A stretch of 64,000 nt of DNA from Lepidostoma basale (Eukaryota > Arthropoda > Insecta > Trichoptera > Lepidostomatidae). Below, piece by piece: positions 10,346-20,322 of the stretch. The DNA lies in the NCBI GenBank assembly GCA_022606425.2, contig JAHDVF020000501.1, positions 1 through 64,000 on the forward strand, given 5' to 3'. A program made the position numbers and the translations under genes. Below the pieces are notes generated by a model. That model saw only the letters and a list, made by a program, of their open reading frames with translations. It was not told where the DNA came from and searched no databases. Position 1 is the stretch's first letter. Every line of letters starts with the position of its first letter.

Positions 10346-10507
10346 ATGATGAGATGAGGTATCCTTCAGGGCGCGACCACACTCTGCACCTGTGACATGA
10401 AAAAATCCATGTTGCTCATAACGATGTTACCTTGCAATCTGAACGTGCACGATCAAGGATCTGATTTAAGCATCAGAAGCATCTCAGCATCTGGTGAACT
10501 TCTAGAC

Positions 10508-10921
10508 CAGGGATGGCGAACCTTTTTCGCAAGTGTGTAAAATTTATAAAATAAAAAAGCGCTGGGTAGGATTATCATAAAAATTAAAATTGTGACACAT
10601 TTTCATTTAGAAGGAAGTCAATGTGACAACATTTTTTAAGCTTATCAGCGACTTCCGGTTAGTTGGTAGGATTCGGCGGCAATTTTTTTTTTTAGCTCAT
10701 TAGCGACTTTCGGTCACTAGAATTCGGCGGTGACCTTCCTTTTCTTAGCCCATAAGTGACTTTCGACCAGAAAAATTTGGCAGCGACCAAATGACCAACC
10801 AAAACTAGCAAAGTCGATGATGATCTAAAAAAAAGGGTCGTTGCTGACGAAAAATATCCCTGAAAACGACCCAGAATTCGGTATCGAATTTCTCCCGCGG
10901 GTCTGAAGTTCGCCATCCCTG
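10508..10921. mobile_element. hAT-type MITE with 8-bp target duplication
   Basis: Perfect 14-bp terminal inverted repeats, CAGGGATGGCGAAC, are flanked by TTCTAGAC (10500-10507) and TTCTACAC (10922-10929), an 8-bp duplication with one difference. Length (414 bp), CAGGG start and 8-bp target site fit the hAT superfamily. Three diverged tandem units of about 52 bp (GCGACTT.CGG ... TTCGGCGG) lie at roughly 10645-10790. No coding sequence. Confidence 0.75.
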
Positions 10922-10989
10922 TTCTACACCAATGATATATGACGGATTTGCCATTTACACGAAGAAGAAGAGAAAAAAAGTTATTATCC

Positions 10990-11580
10990 AAGTGTTAGTA
11001 GGTCAAAATCATCGACTGTCCCTCGTATCTGAGGAAGACTGTACTTCACGACTGTGGGTCCGCATATGGCTATAAAACCCAATCCTGGACCCACAAAATC
11101 TGAAGCATCTAGGGCAGGGAAAGGCGTTGGCTGTGGAGCCGCCACCGTCTCCTGATGGTCTCTCCTCTCTCTTCTTTCTCTCTATGGCGTCGTTTCAGTA
11201 CTGTGCTTCTCTGTCATGCGTTCCTTTAGGTATTGTAAAACTCCACTCAGATCTGTTTTCTGGAGTCTTTACTCAGCAATCATTATCGATGTTAGTCCTT
11301 TAGAGATTTGTTTTTAGGGAGTCCTCGAAGCGTTTCTTCTGATCTCCGTGTAAACGTTTCCCTTGGGTCAAATGAGAGTACAATATATTCTTTAGGAGTC
11401 TAGTCTCAGGCATTCTAATGGCATGGCCAGCCCAGAGAAGTTGTCTCTGAATGATGGCAGCCTCAATAGTCGTCATATTGACCTCTGTAAGTATGCTGCC
11501 ATTTTTCCGTTTGTCTTGGCATTTCACAATTAGGACCCTCAAGTAAATAGATATGGAAGACATTAAATCATAAATCAGTT
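10990..11580 (-). mobile_element. LINE C-terminus with zinc-finger-like tail, copy 1
   Basis: A minus frame at 11300-11563 gives QRQLLWAGHAIRMPETRLLK and QGKRLHGDQKKRFEDSLKTN, a common post-RT block in animal LINEs. Downstream (10990-11285) lies the degenerate end homologous to 17260-17530, where the better-kept frame reads CPRCPRCPKICGSRIGLFSH, a C2H2-like motif. Frameshifts and stops throughout. Confidence 0.65.
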
Positions 11581-11626
11581 ACAACATATCAATAGACTAG
11601 AATGGACACCACCAGACACCCCTATA

Positions 11627-11795
11627 TTGCATTGCATAATCAGCCACATGGGACTCGTCCTCGTAGAAGACCTCCTAAAAGATGAAAGGACAGCTGGGAA
11701 TCTACCTCACAGGAGGAGCAACACTCTGGAGAACAGACAACATTGGTCTACAATAAGGAAAAAGAAGAAAAAGAAGAAGAAGAACATATCAATAA
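11627..11795 (+). mobile_element. RTE2-like LINE 3' end
   Basis: DLLKDERTAGNLPHRRSNTL corresponds, in another frame, to an ERWKDSWEST-like end also seen at 24560 and, inverted, at 59030. The copy ends in an AAG-rich simple repeat (11758-11785), the usual tail of this family. Confidence 0.55.
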
Positions 11796-12605
11796 ATCAC
11801 GTAATATAATATTCATCATAATGTTCATGTATTATATATTATGCTTATTTATTCAATAAAGTACAGCGGAGCATAGAAGTAAGATGGGGTAGATTAAATG
11901 TGGTCTGGCACCCCCTTGTTGTTGCCGTCTTTAAATGTAAGTTCCGGATGGATCGGGGACAGGCCCAGTGAGTGTAGGAGCGAGGCTGACAAAATGGCGT
12001 CGCTACGCCCTATAACAGCCTCGGGTATGTGGCGGGATCTTCTATGTTTCCTTTAAAAAAAAAACAATTATATCAATAAATCAACAGGCTTCACTTTTCA
12101 TAATAGAATTTCTTCCATAAATATGGTCCTCTATGACCGTAGCGTGACTGTGTAAAACGGTGAACGATCCTTTACGGGAAGTCCAGACAAAGCCGCACCT
12201 AAAACTAAAACGAAAGTTTAATGTAAAAGCAAAGGTAACTCCCGGCTTAATTGAAGCGTACATCAACATCCCTGGGCGTGTACCGTAGGGTAGGTTCAAC
12301 CGGTAAATGCAGTCAGCTGATGGCAAATTAATAAGACAAAGAGAGTTCCTACCCCCCTGCAGCGGTCAATATTTTCAAGTTTCCGCCTGATGTAACCAAC
12401 GTTTTTTTAATCATAAAGGAAATTATATAACCTATTTCAAATGAACGAAAATTTGCGTGTTATTTTTAAAGTGCTACTCCACAATTCATTATTAATAATT
12501 ATTACATTTTTTTATCGGAGCAGTAAGCAACAGGGAAAGCTCTCATTAATATCATTATTCTTGTCTTGAATTGTCAAGCAAGTATACAATTTTTAAGTCT
12601 CTTCC
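11796..12605. other. Unrecognised stretch
   Basis: Includes a slightly GC-richer part near 11930-12050 and 12120-12300 with no recognisable frame or repeat partner. Confidence 0.35.
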
Positions 12606-12611
12606 ACATTA

Positions 12612-13228
12612 ACACACAATCATCATCATCATCATCAGCCGTCTGTCATCCACTGCTGAATGTAGGCCTCTCCCAAAGCCCTCCACCGCCCCCTATCCAT
12701 TGCCGCTCCCATCCATCCATGTCCAGCAATCCTCTTCAGATCGTCGGTCCAGCGGGCAGGGGGACGTCCAACTCTACGGAATCCTGTACGCGGTCTCCAC
12801 TCCAGAACCCGTCTTCCCCATCGGCTGTCGGTTCTCCGACAGATATGGCCAGCCCACCGCCACTTCAGCCCGCCTATCCGTAGAGCCACCTCAGTCACCT
12901 TGGTTTGTTGTCGAATAAATTCGTTTCTAAATCTATCCCTCAAGGTTATTCCAAGCATGGCTCTTTCCATGGCGCGCTGGGCAACCTTGAATCTGTAGAC
13001 TAGACCTTTTGTCAATGTCCACGTCTCGGCTCCGTATGTTATGACTGGCAAAACGCACTGGTTGAAGACTTTAGTCTTGAGGCATTGTGGTATTTTGGAA
13101 GTGAAAACATGACGTAATTTCCCAAAGGCTGCCCAACCCAACTGAATTCTTCGGTTGGCTTCTTTCTCGAAATTGTTTCGTCCTAATTGTATGATTTGGC
13201 CAAGATATAGGTATTCTTGTACCACTTA
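12612..13228 (-). mobile_element. RTE3 LINE C-terminus, copy 1
   Basis: An uninterrupted 196-codon frame (12635-13225) carries RNNFEKEANRRIQLGW, VLPVITYGAETWTLTKGLV, AMLGITLRDRFRNEFIRQQ, LKWRWAGHICRRTDSRWG, GRPPARWTDDLKRIAG and the end RALGEAYIQQWMTDG. This is the C-terminal third of an RTE-type ORF2. It terminates in (ATG)n, seen as CATCATCATC at 12620. It differs from copy 2 (15558-16305) at only about three positions over ~580 bp. Truncated before the YADD region, so no active enzyme. Confidence 0.8.
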
Positions 13229-13249
13229 GATATGGGTATTCTTGTACAC

Positions 13250-13688
13250 AATGGCAAGCATGAATTATATTTTCGAACATGTGGAACGACTATGTGGAAA
13301 ATCTGTGTGTGTCGAAGCGAAACTGGTTGGTTCCATTAACAAATAAATTGGTGAAACAGCAAATCACACAAGAATTTAAAATAACTAGAAACTTTTTTAA
13401 TTAATTAAAATACTGGTATTCATATTTTTAATTTGTCATAAATAGTGGGGTATCAATAATGAGAGACCCCTCACGATACTCCGAATTGAATAGAATAATA
13501 AAAATAATAAATTTCTTGGATCGAAGATTTATCTTAAAACGAATATAATAAACCACTTGGTGTAAACATATAATTGAAATGTCTAATCTGATATAATTTT
13601 TGTATATGTATTTTACTTATTACAGTTATATTATATATTAGGTGTATGTATGATAGAATATATAATGATGAAGTATGAAAGGAATATA
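13250..13688. other. AT-rich stretch, nothing recognised
   Basis: Starts with a small duplication: a 19-bp unit ending GGTATTCTTGTAC at 13204-13222 and 13229-13247, spanning the end of RTE3 copy 1. Confidence 0.4.
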
Positions 13689-13689
13689 A

Positions 13690-13972
13690 AAAACTGTCAC
13701 TAAGACGGTTTAGACACATGGAACGAATGGATGAGGGAAGAATGGTCGATAAGATATATACAAGTAGTGTGTATGAAAAAATAAGACGTGGAAGGCCAAG
13801 GAAGACATGGGATGACCAAATTAATCAATTACTGAAATTTCGAAGTAGAGACTATTGACGAGCTTGTGTTCCACGATGTGTAAATGTTATGTCAGGATAG
13901 AACTGTGTGCCAGTCCATAACCTCTGCCTATCCCTTCGGGGAAACGGCGTTATGCTTAGTTAGTTATATATT
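13690..13972 (+). mobile_element. RTE1 LINE 3' end, copy 2
   Basis: Contains FRHMERMDEGRM-, GRPRKTWDDQINQ- and CRSVQD-like codons with frame breaks, then the family 3' signature CTATCCCTTCGGGGAAACGG and a GTTAGTTA tail at about 13960. 5'-truncated. Confidence 0.65.
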
Positions 13973-14145
13973 GTATGTATACCAACAAAAGTCAAATAAA
14001 TAATAAATAAAATATCCAAAACTAAACATTGATTATTTCTTGTTACTTTTAATATTATAATTTTCATATAAAAACAATGTTTTATTTATGATTATCTTTC
14101 TGTTGCATACATTACGTTTTTGAAATATAATCATGTTACGTTTAA

Positions 14146-14700
14146 CCCTCCCTTCCCTATGATGGGTATCTTCTACACGTTGCTTCTAAAAACCATCAAT
14201 ATCTCTATAAATATAATAAATACAAGGTTAAGATTTTAGGTATTCCTCCAAAATATATTTACGCATTTATTTTGAAATAATATTAATAATAATCAGAATT
14301 TATCGGGTACATCGGAGGTATTTTGTGAAAATCGAAAACAAATTCGCGCATAAACAGCGCTTTGAGTGCGCGACACTATATTCGCATCTCACTCTTGCAT
14401 ATGTTCTAGCTCAATGTTCTCACTCTCGCCGACCCGCCGGGCCGGCACTGCCGGCAGTCGCTTTCGGGCTTGCAAACCAGAGTGGACCTAAGCCCGTTTC
14501 GTGAGCGTTGCCAGATGTTTTTTTAATTTTTTTAACAATTAAATCTTAATTATTATAATTTTTTACTTCAATTATAATTATATAAGGGGATTAGCTATGA
14601 ATGTTCCTATTTTTCCGGTTTAAAATCGCTAATTTTTTAACGCGTACTGACTACCCTACACCGGAATGCACGTTTTTGTTTATGCACCGTAAGGGAAAGG
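14146..14700. mobile_element. piggyBac-like TTAA MITE, copy 1
   Basis: The 555-bp element lies between TTAA at 14142-14145 and TTAA at 14701-14704. Ends are CCCTCCCTTCC (left) and GTAAGGGAAAGG (right), a CCCT-type terminus with TTAA target as in piggyBac. Copy 2 (53661-54186) has the same content in the opposite orientation, confirming both borders. No transposase; internal GC-rich part near 14430-14500. Confidence 0.75.
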
Positions 14701-14704
14701 TTAA

Positions 14705-15165
14705 TATGTCCAAAGATTCGTTTTTTCCCGTCAGATAGATTGGTCACCATTCTCGACCACGTGACAATTGAACACTTGATGAAAATTTATTGTGAGTGCT
14801 ACAAATATTTTGGTCGGCTATTGTGAATGTTACCAGAATTTGCTCTGTTAAAAATTCACGCTTCATCCGCATTGTTCGTGTGTGCAGGCACCTCACTATT
14901 ATTTTTTAATTAGTTTTAAGGCAATCATAGCGGTGCATGGAATTTACAACACATTTTAAAATTTCATATTTCGCAACTATTGGTTCTTAATTAACAACAA
15001 AAAATAACTTTATAAAATATCTTTGTTGTAAAAATGCGAATTATTCAGGCAGTAAATCTATTTAATAGTATTATAATAATTAAATTTTAGTATGAAGCAT
15101 TCACATTGTGGTAAGACATTTAATTTTATTTTTATTATTTATATGATTTCCGAAAAAGAAGGAAG
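14705..15165. other. AT-rich stretch
   Basis: A ~60-bp piece at 15092-15150 (TATGAAGCATTCAC.TTGTGG) recurs at 19707-19765. Nothing else recognised. Confidence 0.4.
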
Positions 15166-15166
15166 C

Positions 15167-15510
15167 GATGACAGTCTGCAACATTGGATGAATTTGTTTA
15201 TTTAGGAAGTATTTTTACAAAGGATTTAAGGATAGAGAAGAATATTGAAAGAAGGGTTGGGGCAGGCAACAGAATAAATGGTGCACTTAACGTTGTCATT
15301 GCAAACAAAAGCCTATCCAAAAAAGCTAAGATGGCAGTGCATAATGGTGTTCTTGTGCCGACCCTTATGTATGGAAGTGAAGCATGGAACTGGCAAAAGA
15401 AGGATGAAAGTAGGATAATTGCAGTAGAAATGAGATCTCTAAGACGAATGTGACAAATCAGTATATGATAGAGTAACAAATGCAAGTATAAGAAGTGAAT
15501 GTGTCACCGT
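15167..15510 (+). mobile_element. RTE1 LINE C-terminal piece, copy 3
   Basis: An 89-codon frame (15184-15453) reads DEFVYLGSIFTKDLRIEKNI, ERRVGAGNRINGALNVV, LVPTLMYGSEAWNWQKKDE, then frameshifts. Compared with 54500-55018 a small deletion lies just before the start. The 3' end is absent; the piece stops near 15510. Confidence 0.7.
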
Positions 15511-15557
15511 ATCGTGATACAAGGTCCAACAAATATGGTGATAACTTAATATATATC

Positions 15558-16305
15558 ATCATCATCAGCCGTCTGTCATCCACTGCTGAATGTAGGCCTC
15601 TCCCAAAGCCCTCCACCGCCCCCTATCCATTGCCGCTCCCATCCATCCATGTCCAGCAATCCTCTTCAGATCGTCGGTCCAGCGGGCAGGGGGACGTCCA
15701 ACTCTACGGAATCCTGTACGCGGTCTCCACTCCAGAACCCGTCTTCCCCATCGGCTGTCGGTTCTCCGACAGATATGGCCAGCCCACCGCCACTTCAGCC
15801 CGCCTATCCGTAGAGCCACCTCAGTCACCTTGGTTTGTTGTCGAATAAATTCGTTTCTAAATCTATCCCTCAAGGTTATTCCAAGCATGGCTCTTTCCAT
15901 GGCGCGCTGGGCAACCTTGAATCTGTAGACTAGACCTTTTGTCAATGTCCACGTCTCGGCTCCGTATGTTATGACTGGCAAAACGCACTGGTTGAAGACT
16001 TTAGTCTTGAGGCATTGTGGTATTTTGGAAGTGAAAACATGACGTAATTTCCCAAAGGCTGCCCAACCCAACTGAATTCTTCGGTTGGCTTCTTTCTCGA
16101 AATTGTTTCGGCCTAATTGTATGATTTGGCTAAGATATGGGTATTCTTGTACCACTTCGAGAGCCGACCCATCGACGGTTACTGATCCCGGGATAATACG
16201 TTCATTATACATGACTTTCGTCTTGTCCAAATTCATACCGAGACCCACTCGTCTGGATGCAGTGTTCAGTTCATCTGGCATGCCTTCTAGATGCCCAGCA
16301 GTTTT
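15558..16305 (-). mobile_element. RTE3 LINE C-terminus, copy 2
   Basis: A 238-codon open frame (15565-16281) extends farther 5' than copy 1, adding RRVGLGMNLDKTKVMYNERI and VTVDGSALEVVQEYPYLSQI. The (ATG)n tail appears as ATCATCATCATC at 15557. Near identity with copy 1 but a different 5' truncation point argues for two separate recent insertions of one master rather than a local duplication; gene conversion is the alternative. Confidence 0.8.
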
Positions 16306-16309
16306 TTAT

Positions 16310-16688
16310 CCAAAGATCAAATCAAGTAAACCATAATATAATAATTTAATATTGTTGGTTTTCTAAAATAAATTAAATTACTGACAAAAAAATAATTACA
16401 AAATATTTGTTTTTTTCATACCTCTGATTGCCCATAGCCCCTTAAGCACTTGGCTGCTATACATTTTGATACCCTAATGTCAACACTGTCGCGTCGACTG
16501 CAGTGCGGCTCAATTGTTTTAAAACAAAAGGAGCCTTTTTACCGTTTCAAATATGTTCATACTCCCTCTTAATGGACAACGCTGAACTCAGTTTATTCAC
16601 GAGTTTTTAACTTTTGTATGCATGTAGCGTACTTTATAATTATATTTTGAATGTACCTATTTCACAATTTCTGTTTCATTGAATTTCT
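16310..16688. other. AT-rich stretch, nothing recognised
   Basis: No shared repeat or coding signal. Confidence 0.4.
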
Positions 16689-16689
16689 G

Positions 16690-16845
16690 TTTGAATTTTT
16701 TTAAATGAAATGTTTCGCATGTCTAAGGCATTATCAAATGTGATTTGATAATGTTTTTGACAGGAGAAACATGTCATTCTCATGCATTATAATAAAACTT
16801 ATAGAAAACAGACCGTTTCACTCGTTTTACTTGTTTAATATTGTG
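16690..16845. mobile_element. HHP-A palindromic repeat, copy 2
   Basis: Left AAATGTTTCGCATGTCTAAGG and right GGAGAAACATGTCATTCTC around a TATCAAATGTGATTTGATA centre. Helix II is lost in the right arm. Confidence 0.55.
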
Positions 16846-16849
16846 AATA

Positions 16850-17215
16850 TCATAAAACTACGAGTGACCCAAAGAGCCATGGAAAGAGCCATGTTAGGGA
16901 TAAGCCTAAGAGTCAAAAATGATACGGTGAGAGAAAAAACAAAGATCACTGACATCATTCACCGGGTGGCGACTCAAAAATGGCAATGGGCAGGTCACGT
17001 AGCCAGAGGCTGAGATGAAGACAAGAAGACTGACTTGGAAACCGTGGACGGCAAAGAGAAGTGCAGGGCGACCGCAACTACGGTGGAAGGATGATCTGAA
17101 CAGACACTTCAGAATAATCTGGATGGAGTCTTGAGTTACATGGAAGCGAATGGAGGAGGCCATTGTCCAGGAGTGGACGGGAATAGGCTGAGGAAGAAGA
17201 AGAAGAAGAAGATAT
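16850..17215 (+). mobile_element. RTE7 LINE C-terminus, copy 1
   Basis: VTQRAMERAMLGISLRVKND, REKTKITDIIHRVATQKWQW and AGHVARG, then a stop and frame breaks through RPQLRWKDD-like and HCPGVDGNRL segments. Ends in (GAA)n at 17190-17215. A better copy is at 39596-40070. Confidence 0.7.
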
Positions 17216-17254
17216 TTCCAAATTGTTTAGTACAGCAGTATAATCCTTTGTATA

Positions 17255-17535
17255 ATAATATAATATAACCACGCAGTACATAAAGGCACACGAGACTCTA
17301 AGCACAGCGCAGAGACGACGCCGCTAAGACGAGAAGGAGGAGAATGGAGAGACCACTGGGAGACGGTGACGGCTCCACTACAAGCGCCTTTCCCTGCCCC
17401 AGATGCCCCAGATGCCCCAAAATATGTGGGTCCAGGATCGGGCTCTTCAGCCACATGTGGACCCACAACCGTGAAGGACAGTCTTCCTCGGACACGAGGA
17501 ACAGCCGATGATGATGATGAATATAACCACATTCC
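17255..17535 (+). mobile_element. LINE zinc-finger-like 3' end, copy 2
   Basis: The plus frame near 17375-17515 reads QAPFPCPRCPRCPKICGSRI then GLFSHMWTHNREGQSSSDTR and GTADDDDE. The C-x2-C ... H-x3-H spacing is the C2H2-like motif that closes some animal LINE ORF2 proteins. Related copies: minus 10990-11285 and minus 40440-40700. The GATGATGATG tail ends the copy. Confidence 0.65.
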
Positions 17536-17539
17536 AACA

Positions 17540-18325
17540 TAATTCGCCATTAACGTCTTTTAATTTTAAATCTTCCAAAATGTTCAGTTCGCATTCGCTA
17601 AAGTATTCTCCTTCGTAGAGACCTATTCATGAAGACATTAATCAAATTGGAATAAAGGGTGTAAAATGTATCCCTGTGAATGCAGGTATGTGCCCACGCG
17701 GAGGAATATCGCCCAGTGAAATTATTGTTTGAATAAAAAATAATCATTAAAGGCCGTGTGAGCGCTATTGCCAGTTCGAATGGTTTTATGCCCATAAACA
17801 GACACACTGTTTCATTCGTTTTGCCATATTTTATTTGGCTACACTCCCTTGTCACGAAATTAGACAGAATGCGATACAATTTCGTCACTGAACGTCACTT
17901 AGATCAATTTCGTTTCAATTTCATCTCAATATCATTTTCGGAATTGCGTGCGCCTACATGTATTTTTACTAAAATAAAAAAAGCAATTTTCTTTTTACGA
18001 AGACACACGAGGACTTGATTTATTTCAATGTTGCTTTTCGTTCGTTGAAAAATGTATACATATTTAATACATATACCATACATTTTATTCAAATTATTAG
18101 ACCCAGATTATTGATTTGAAATCTGACAGGAAAAGTATTACTAATGGTATGAGCATTTTGTAATTTTATTATGTAGCTATAAGCAGGGTTATTGATTTTT
18201 ATTTTATTTATTAACTCAAAATAGTACACATGTACATACATAAACGCATGTTTTAATATAAATGTTTATATTTAATAAGAGTGAATATTTGGGTCATATT
18301 TGGGTCATGATAAGAAAAATACCAC
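17540..18325. other. AT-rich stretch, nothing recognised
   Basis: Overlapping open frames on both strands (17598-18092) lack recognisable domains and look like chance frames. Confidence 0.4.
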
Positions 18326-18329
18326 CTCT

Positions 18330-18535
18330 TTCGACTGATATTAATGGGTAAAGTGGAGGGACGTCGGGGAGTTGGTAGGAGGCAGCTGTCCTGGTTGCGG
18401 AACATCAAAAAGTTGACAGGAATACAAGAGTTCAGAACCTGTTCCAAGTGGCCCAGGATAGAGATGCCTTTGTTGCAGTGATCGCCAACGTTAGGGGGAC
18501 CTGACCCGGCACCGAATGAAGAAGATATTCAATAT
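18330..18535 (+). mobile_element. RTE5 LINE 3' end, copy 1
   Basis: Encodes, with frame breaks, GKVEGRRGVGRRQLSWLRN-like codons, then RDAFVAVIANVRGT and an AAGAAGA tail. It parallels the well-kept copy at 59650-59945. Confidence 0.65.
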
Positions 18536-18747
18536 TTTTTTACATGTCAAAAGGTTACAATTTGGTTATATATTACTTAATTGTACTCTAAATATAAACA
18601 TATACTTCTTTCTTCTGACCTTCTCCGGAACATCCTCATCACAATGATTGATACCTAGAATTAAATTTCAGAACAACTAATTTGTGTGAGTGGCGCTGAC
18701 AAAATTGGTGGCAATTGTAGTAAACTTAAATAATAAGATTTTTTTAA

Positions 18748-19532
18748 CCGTCGCGTTGCCATGTGGTCAATTGAGTTTCCACTGCCAATTTAAAGTTGAT
18801 TTTCTTAAAACCTATGGACCCTAATATTATAAAAAAATTGTAATCCTCCATTGAAGTGTTCTCAATATTTCGTAATAAAAAAAAGCAAAAAATTACTTCC
18901 TTCATCCCAAAAAAAATTTTTTTTTAAGACTGCCCTCACCTTCATTCGTGTTAAGGTAGAATTTGTTTTGCTAATATTTACAACTTTATCAAAAGTGACA
19001 AATACTTACTCGCTGTTTTGAACGTATTATAAATTATATGTTTGGCCTTTTCTCATAGGTACGCAATAATACCGACTGTGGACGGAAACGCAGCACGCAA
19101 CTTAATAATATCAGAACTGTGAAAATATTAACACTTTACCAAAAGGGACAAATATTAATACGTACTCGTTGTCTTGAACGTACTATACATTTTGCCTGGG
19201 TGCCTTTATCATACGTAAAATTATAGCGGACGGCCGCGGCGCGGCGCGGCGGGGCGAGACAAGTTCATACTTGGTGTCAGTTGCTCATATGCTGTGACGC
19301 ATTCCATATCAGAAATCGCATGGTTCCAGAAAAAAATTAATAATGATATGTTTTTCAAATAATCCATGTATGTTATAGATATCGATCTATTCCTAATGAA
19401 ATTCCCTACAAGATGACATAAATTAAATTTTGATTCATCGAGTCATATGCTTAATATTTAGATAAAGTTAGCGGTAAACTGAATTGACCACATGGGAGCG
19501 AGCGTTTTGTTTTGAACACGGTACGTTAAGGG
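18748..19532. mobile_element. Second TTAA-flanked non-autonomous element
   Basis: TTAA at 18744-18747 and 19533-19536 bound 785 bp. The right end reads, inverted, CCCTTAACGTACC. Subterminal GCCATGTGGTCAATTGAG (18758) pairs with CTGAATTGACCACATGGG (19479), giving inverted repeats, with the left one closer to its end. Inside, two diverged tandem units (about 18966-19085 and 19125-19233) and a CGCGGCG-rich patch occur. piggyBac-like is the best guess; only one copy is present. Confidence 0.5.
18966..19233. repeat. Diverged tandem duplication inside TTAA element
   Basis: Both units share ACTTTA.CAAAAG.GACAAATA, CTCG.TGT.TTGAACGTA.TA and end near CGGACGG or TGGACGG. Confidence 0.6.
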
Positions 19533-19831
19533 TTAAATACGTAACATTTACGATTCCCTCATAGAACTGTTCTGTTGTATTAATGAATTGTATTTAATTT
19601 TTAAATCAAGCATACAAAGGAAATATATTAAAGTAATTTATATTAAGTAACAAATACATGGGCAATTTACAGATTTAGTTAAGATTTTTAAAACTAATAT
19701 TAATAAAAATTTTGTATGAAGCATTCACTTTGTGGTAAGATATTAATTTTTTTTATTATTATTTGTATTTAAAATAAAATAAAATAAAAACACTGCACTT
19801 TGTTTTTCACACCTTTGCAGTTATTTTAATT

Positions 19832-19869
19832 GCCGACTAGTTTTTCTTGTACCCAAGCTTCCTCAGGGC
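19832..19869 (-). ncRNA. Hammerhead ribozyme-like motif (HHP-E left arm)
   Basis: Helix I GCC/GGC, core CUGAGGA intact, extra A, helix II GCUUG/CAAG, then AAA where GAA is expected (G12 lost), ACUAGU, C17. One lesion, in the 3' core strand. Confidence 0.55.
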
Positions 19870-19896
19870 TCCGTAATAACAGTATGTTATCACGAA

Positions 19897-19934
19897 GCCC
19901 CGAGGAAGCTTGTGTACAAGCGAAACTAGTCGGC
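19897..19934 (+). ncRNA. Hammerhead ribozyme-like motif (HHP-E right arm)
   Basis: Helix I GCC/GGC, core CCGAGGA (U4 to C), extra A, helix II GCUUG/CAAGC, GAA intact, helix III ACUAGU, C17. One lesion, in the 5' core strand, complementary to the damage in the left arm. Confidence 0.55.
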
Positions 19935-20094
19935 AATTAAAATAACCACATAGTGGTGAAAAATAATGTGCAGCGTTTTTATTTTATTTTATTTTAAATA
20001 CAAATAATTATAAAAAATCTAACATTAATTCTGTAAATTTAATAACAAAATCGTTAGAAATTTTATTATATTATTGTATATTTGAGTGAACTCC

Positions 20095-20246
20095 GGCAAA
20101 GAATGGTTAAGTATTATGTTTGGTTAGTGCTTTTGTATGGAGTGCAGTCATGGGCTCTAAAAATCACCACTATGAACAGACAATAGGCATTTGATGTAGA
20201 TACAGCGTAGAATGCTATATATTTCATGGACCGATATTATTAGCAA

Positions 20247-20249
<3 letters not shown>
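20095..20249 (+). mobile_element. RTE-type LINE fragment
   Basis: The plus strand encodes VLLYGVQSWALKITTMNRQ, a stop, then AFDVDTA, resembling the LMYGCESWTL..KLQAFEMWTYR block of RTE ORF2. It abuts the (CT)n tract that ends RTE4 in the opposite orientation. Confidence 0.55.
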
Positions 20250-20319
<70 letters not shown>

Positions 20320-20322
20320 TCT
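20250..20322. repeat. (CT)n microsatellite, tail of RTE4
   Basis: An almost pure CT tract, which is (GA)n on the minus strand at the 3' end of the RTE4 copy. It produces long SLSLSL and RERERE artefact frames. Confidence 0.9.

Larger units (their letters stand above)
19755..20005. mobile_element. HHP-E palindromic element, both arms
   Basis: About 110-bp arms are inverted around 19885: AAAATAAAATAAAA, GTTATTTTAATTGCCGACTA on the left and TAGTCGGCAATTAAAATAAC on the right. Each arm has an outward-facing hammerhead-like motif. No coding sequence. Confidence 0.7.

Noticed and set aside
12566..12918. Serine/proline-rich plus frames (also 15495-15848, 31914-32156)
   Set aside because: Antisense of the RTE3 tail; the minus strand holds the recognisable protein.
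15198..15485. Antisense frame across RTE1 and similar ones at 6925, 37430, 57014, 54559
   Set aside because: Mirror frames of the RTE1 coding strand with no domain of their own.
17227..17550. Minus frames that look like secreted or membrane proteins
   Set aside because: The plus strand encodes the zinc-finger-like LINE end; the minus reading is its shadow.
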